NCBI RefSeq assembly: GCF_000586555.1
Contig: NZ_AZUC01000050.1
Span: forward strand, 1 to 32,181
Source: Sporosarcina sp. D27
Lineage (GTDB): Bacteria; Bacillota; Bacilli; Bacillales_A; Planococcaceae
Length of the DNA: 32,181 bases
Direction of reading: 5' to 3'
Numbering within the stretch: position 1 is the first letter of the stretch; each line of letters starts with the position of its first letter. This document shows, one piece after another, positions 31,154 through 32,181 of this stretch. The notes beneath the pieces were generated by a model. That model saw only the letters and a list, made by a program, of their open reading frames with translations, was not told the DNA's origin and did no database searches. The translations under genes were made by a program, and so were the position numbers.

Positions 31154-31169
31154 GTGGAAGCGCTTCCAC
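31154..31169. promoter_or_regulatory. cre-type palindrome (CcpA site)
   Basis: GTGGAAGCGCTTCCAC is a perfect 16-base palindrome. It contains the cre core TGNAANCGNWNNCA (TGGAAGCGCTTCCA). It lies upstream of the permease-hydrolase operon, which suggests carbon catabolite control. Confidence 0.65.
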
Positions 31170-31374
31170 GAGTGATTAGACAAATCCGTGGAGCTATTGC
31201 CACCACGTTACAGACAAGTAAATCTTATATTACTTGTGATACTTCGTTCGTTTTTGATTTTCTCTAGTTGTACTTAAAGTATATTGAATTTTTTGAAGCG
31301 CCTCCTTTAAGTGCTCTACAAAAATTCAAATTCACTATGTATACATCTTAGAATAATAATCTATCTCAACTCCT

Positions 31375-31400
31375 TTTCCGTTAAGCGGAAAGTGTTTCCG
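31375..31400. promoter_or_regulatory. Alternating TTTCCG/CGGAAA repeats
   Basis: TTTCCG, CGGAAA and TTTCCG occur in succession (31375, 31386 and 31395). CGGAAA-GTG-TTTCCG is a perfect inverted repeat. It lacks the CG centre of a good cre site, so a different regulator is more likely. Confidence 0.35.
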
Positions 31401-31421
31401 GTGAAAGGAAATTTGTTATAT

Positions 31422-31484
31422 AGAATATATGCTGAATTGAATGTGATGTCAATATATTTCGAAAAATTATCCAGCATATATTCT
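31422..31484. promoter_or_regulatory. Pair of inverted 13-base sites 50 bases apart
   Basis: AGAATATATGCTG (31422-31434) and CAGCATATATTCT (31472-31484) are exact reverse complements with 37 bases between. The centres are 50 bases apart, close to five helical turns. The site lies in the 620-base divergent spacer and about 130 bases before the PH-domain gene. It is probably a regulator binding pair. Confidence 0.5.
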
Positions 31485-31613
31485 CGGTGCTTGTGAAAAA
31501 AATAGATGATGCTTTAAATCTGTACAGTTTGAATCTTTAAAAGATATGAATCGTAGAAAATAATAAGCAGTCTTGTCCAGGTGTCAGTAAACAATTGAAA
31601 GGGGATCAAGCCG

Positions 31614-32063
31614 ATGGAATTTAAACCCAAAATAGATAAGAAGTTTCTTTTGTTCATCGGTAGTTGCATGTTCGTAATCGGCATCGGCACATGGTGGCCA
31701 CTGTTTCTAGAAGGCGGAACCGATTGGCCAGTTATTTTGACACTTACCATTGTGTTTCTATTCAGTGTTGGTGTCATTGCATGGTGCAGTTTTGCTGTTC
31801 GCTATGTTTTTCATCCCGATTATTTGTTAGTAAAAGGTGGACCATTCCGAAGTGAAATTCCTTATGAAAACATTACGACTATAGGCACTACACGCGACAT
31901 CTATACAGGCTATCGGTTGCTTTCGTCAGTGGATGCTCTTGAATTGTTTTACACACATGCATTACTCGGCAGTGTGAAAATTTCACCGCAAGACAAAGAT
32001 TCATTCTTACAAGAACTTCTAGACCGTAATCCAAGTATAAAGGTATTGGAAACCAATAAATGA
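31614..32063 (+). CDS. PH-domain (YdbS/YdbT-like) membrane protein
   Basis: A 149-residue protein with two membrane segments (about 12-32 and 40-62) followed by a bacterial PH domain (about 64-140): VFHPDYLLVKGGPFRSEIPYENITTIGTTRD, then DALELFYTHALLGSVKISPQDKDSFLQELLDRNPSI. The order fits the short bacterial PH proteins found in many Firmicutes. Function is unknown, apart from suspected roles at the membrane. The ATG follows AAAGGGGATC. It stands alone before the palindromic terminator. Confidence 0.85.
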   Translation: MEFKPKIDKKFLLFIGSCMFVIGIGTWWPLFLEGGTDWPVILTLTIVFLFSVGVIAWCSFAVRYVFHPDYLLVKGGPFRSEIPYENITTIGTTRDIYTGYRLLSSVDALELFYTHALLGSVKISPQDKDSFLQELLDRNPSIKVLETNK

Positions 32064-32100
32064 AGAAAAACATAGGGGGTTCGGCATATTCTGAGCTCTC

Positions 32101-32150
32101 AGACTGTAGGCAAACTCCATTTATTATGGGGTTTGCCTACAGTCTTTTCT
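32101..32150 (+). terminator. Palindromic terminator element, right copy
   Basis: AGACTGTAGGCAAAC and GTTTGCCTACAGTCT are perfect 15-base arms around a short loop, followed by TTTCTTT, making a strong intrinsic terminator for the PH-domain gene. It is the inverted counterpart of the element at 75-119. Confidence 0.8.
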
Positions 32151-32181
32151 TTACAAAAGAATTAACTATGTAAAGTTGATT

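Noticed and set aside
1..32181. tRNA, rRNA, CRISPR arrays, integrases, transposases, replication origin
   Set aside because: Looked for on both strands; no cloverleaf, repeat-spacer array, recombinase motif or DnaA-box cluster was convincing.

Overview
The window looks like chromosome from a low-GC, endospore-forming Bacillales species. The tlp spore-protein gene at 18002-18220, strong AGGAGG-type ribosome binding sites, a guanine-class riboswitch, a CcpA-type cre site and the gene families present all fit. Several proteins and two intergenic repeats would suit Sporosarcina or a related Planococcaceae/Caryophanaceae genus, but that is inference from overall character, not a marker gene. I see no rRNA, tRNA, CRISPR array, prophage block or intact insertion sequence.

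Layout. 0-9.2 kb: mostly single-gene units: YgjP-like metallopeptidase, mepB, a NUDIX/MaoC pair, VOC protein, SDR, chromate transporter chrA, D-Ala-D-Ala carboxypeptidase, LURP-one-related protein, BASS transporter and a MazG-like pyrophosphohydrolase. 8.8-9.75 kb is a graveyard. It holds a short fragment of a second chrA and a decayed second copy of the metallopeptidase-mepB pair, all homologous to intact genes earlier in the window. 9.9-11.6 kb: a membrane-anchored coiled-coil protein with a DUF4041-like region and a GIY-YIG (T5orf172) domain. 12.0-13.6 kb: an ECF-type sigma factor translationally coupled to a DUF4179 membrane partner. 13.7-17.8 kb: accessory genes (C-terminal ghost of a DUF4236 protein, rifampin ADP-ribosyltransferase arr, DUF3885, intact DUF4236, DUF2200, YbaK/EbsC), with a short promoter-to-terminator unit at 14.6 kb that may be a small RNA or attenuated leader. 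18.0-20.6 kb: tlp, then a nitroreductase / MarR / ABM-monooxygenase cassette with its own repeated operators and flanked by two copies of the tlp terminator repeat. 20.7-24.1 kb: GrpB-family protein, orphan cobT, GNAT acetyltransferase and a lipoprotein.

24.3-28.0 kb (minus strand) is the most interesting part. A guanine-class purine riboswitch (27961-28033) and an intrinsic terminator precede a four-gene operon: DUF3100 membrane protein, a small membrane partner starting one base later, a TRZ/ATZ-type amidohydrolase (deaminase-like), and a TSUP permease. The riboswitch ties these otherwise anonymous transporters to purine metabolism and suggests a two-subunit purine-related carrier working with a purine-type deaminase. 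28.4-31.0 kb (minus strand): a YfcC-family permease plus M20 amidohydrolase operon, with a cre-type palindrome upstream. This looks like uptake and hydrolysis of an N-acylated amino acid or peptide. A PH-domain membrane protein and a palindromic terminator close the window. A related palindrome lies near the left end in the opposite orientation.
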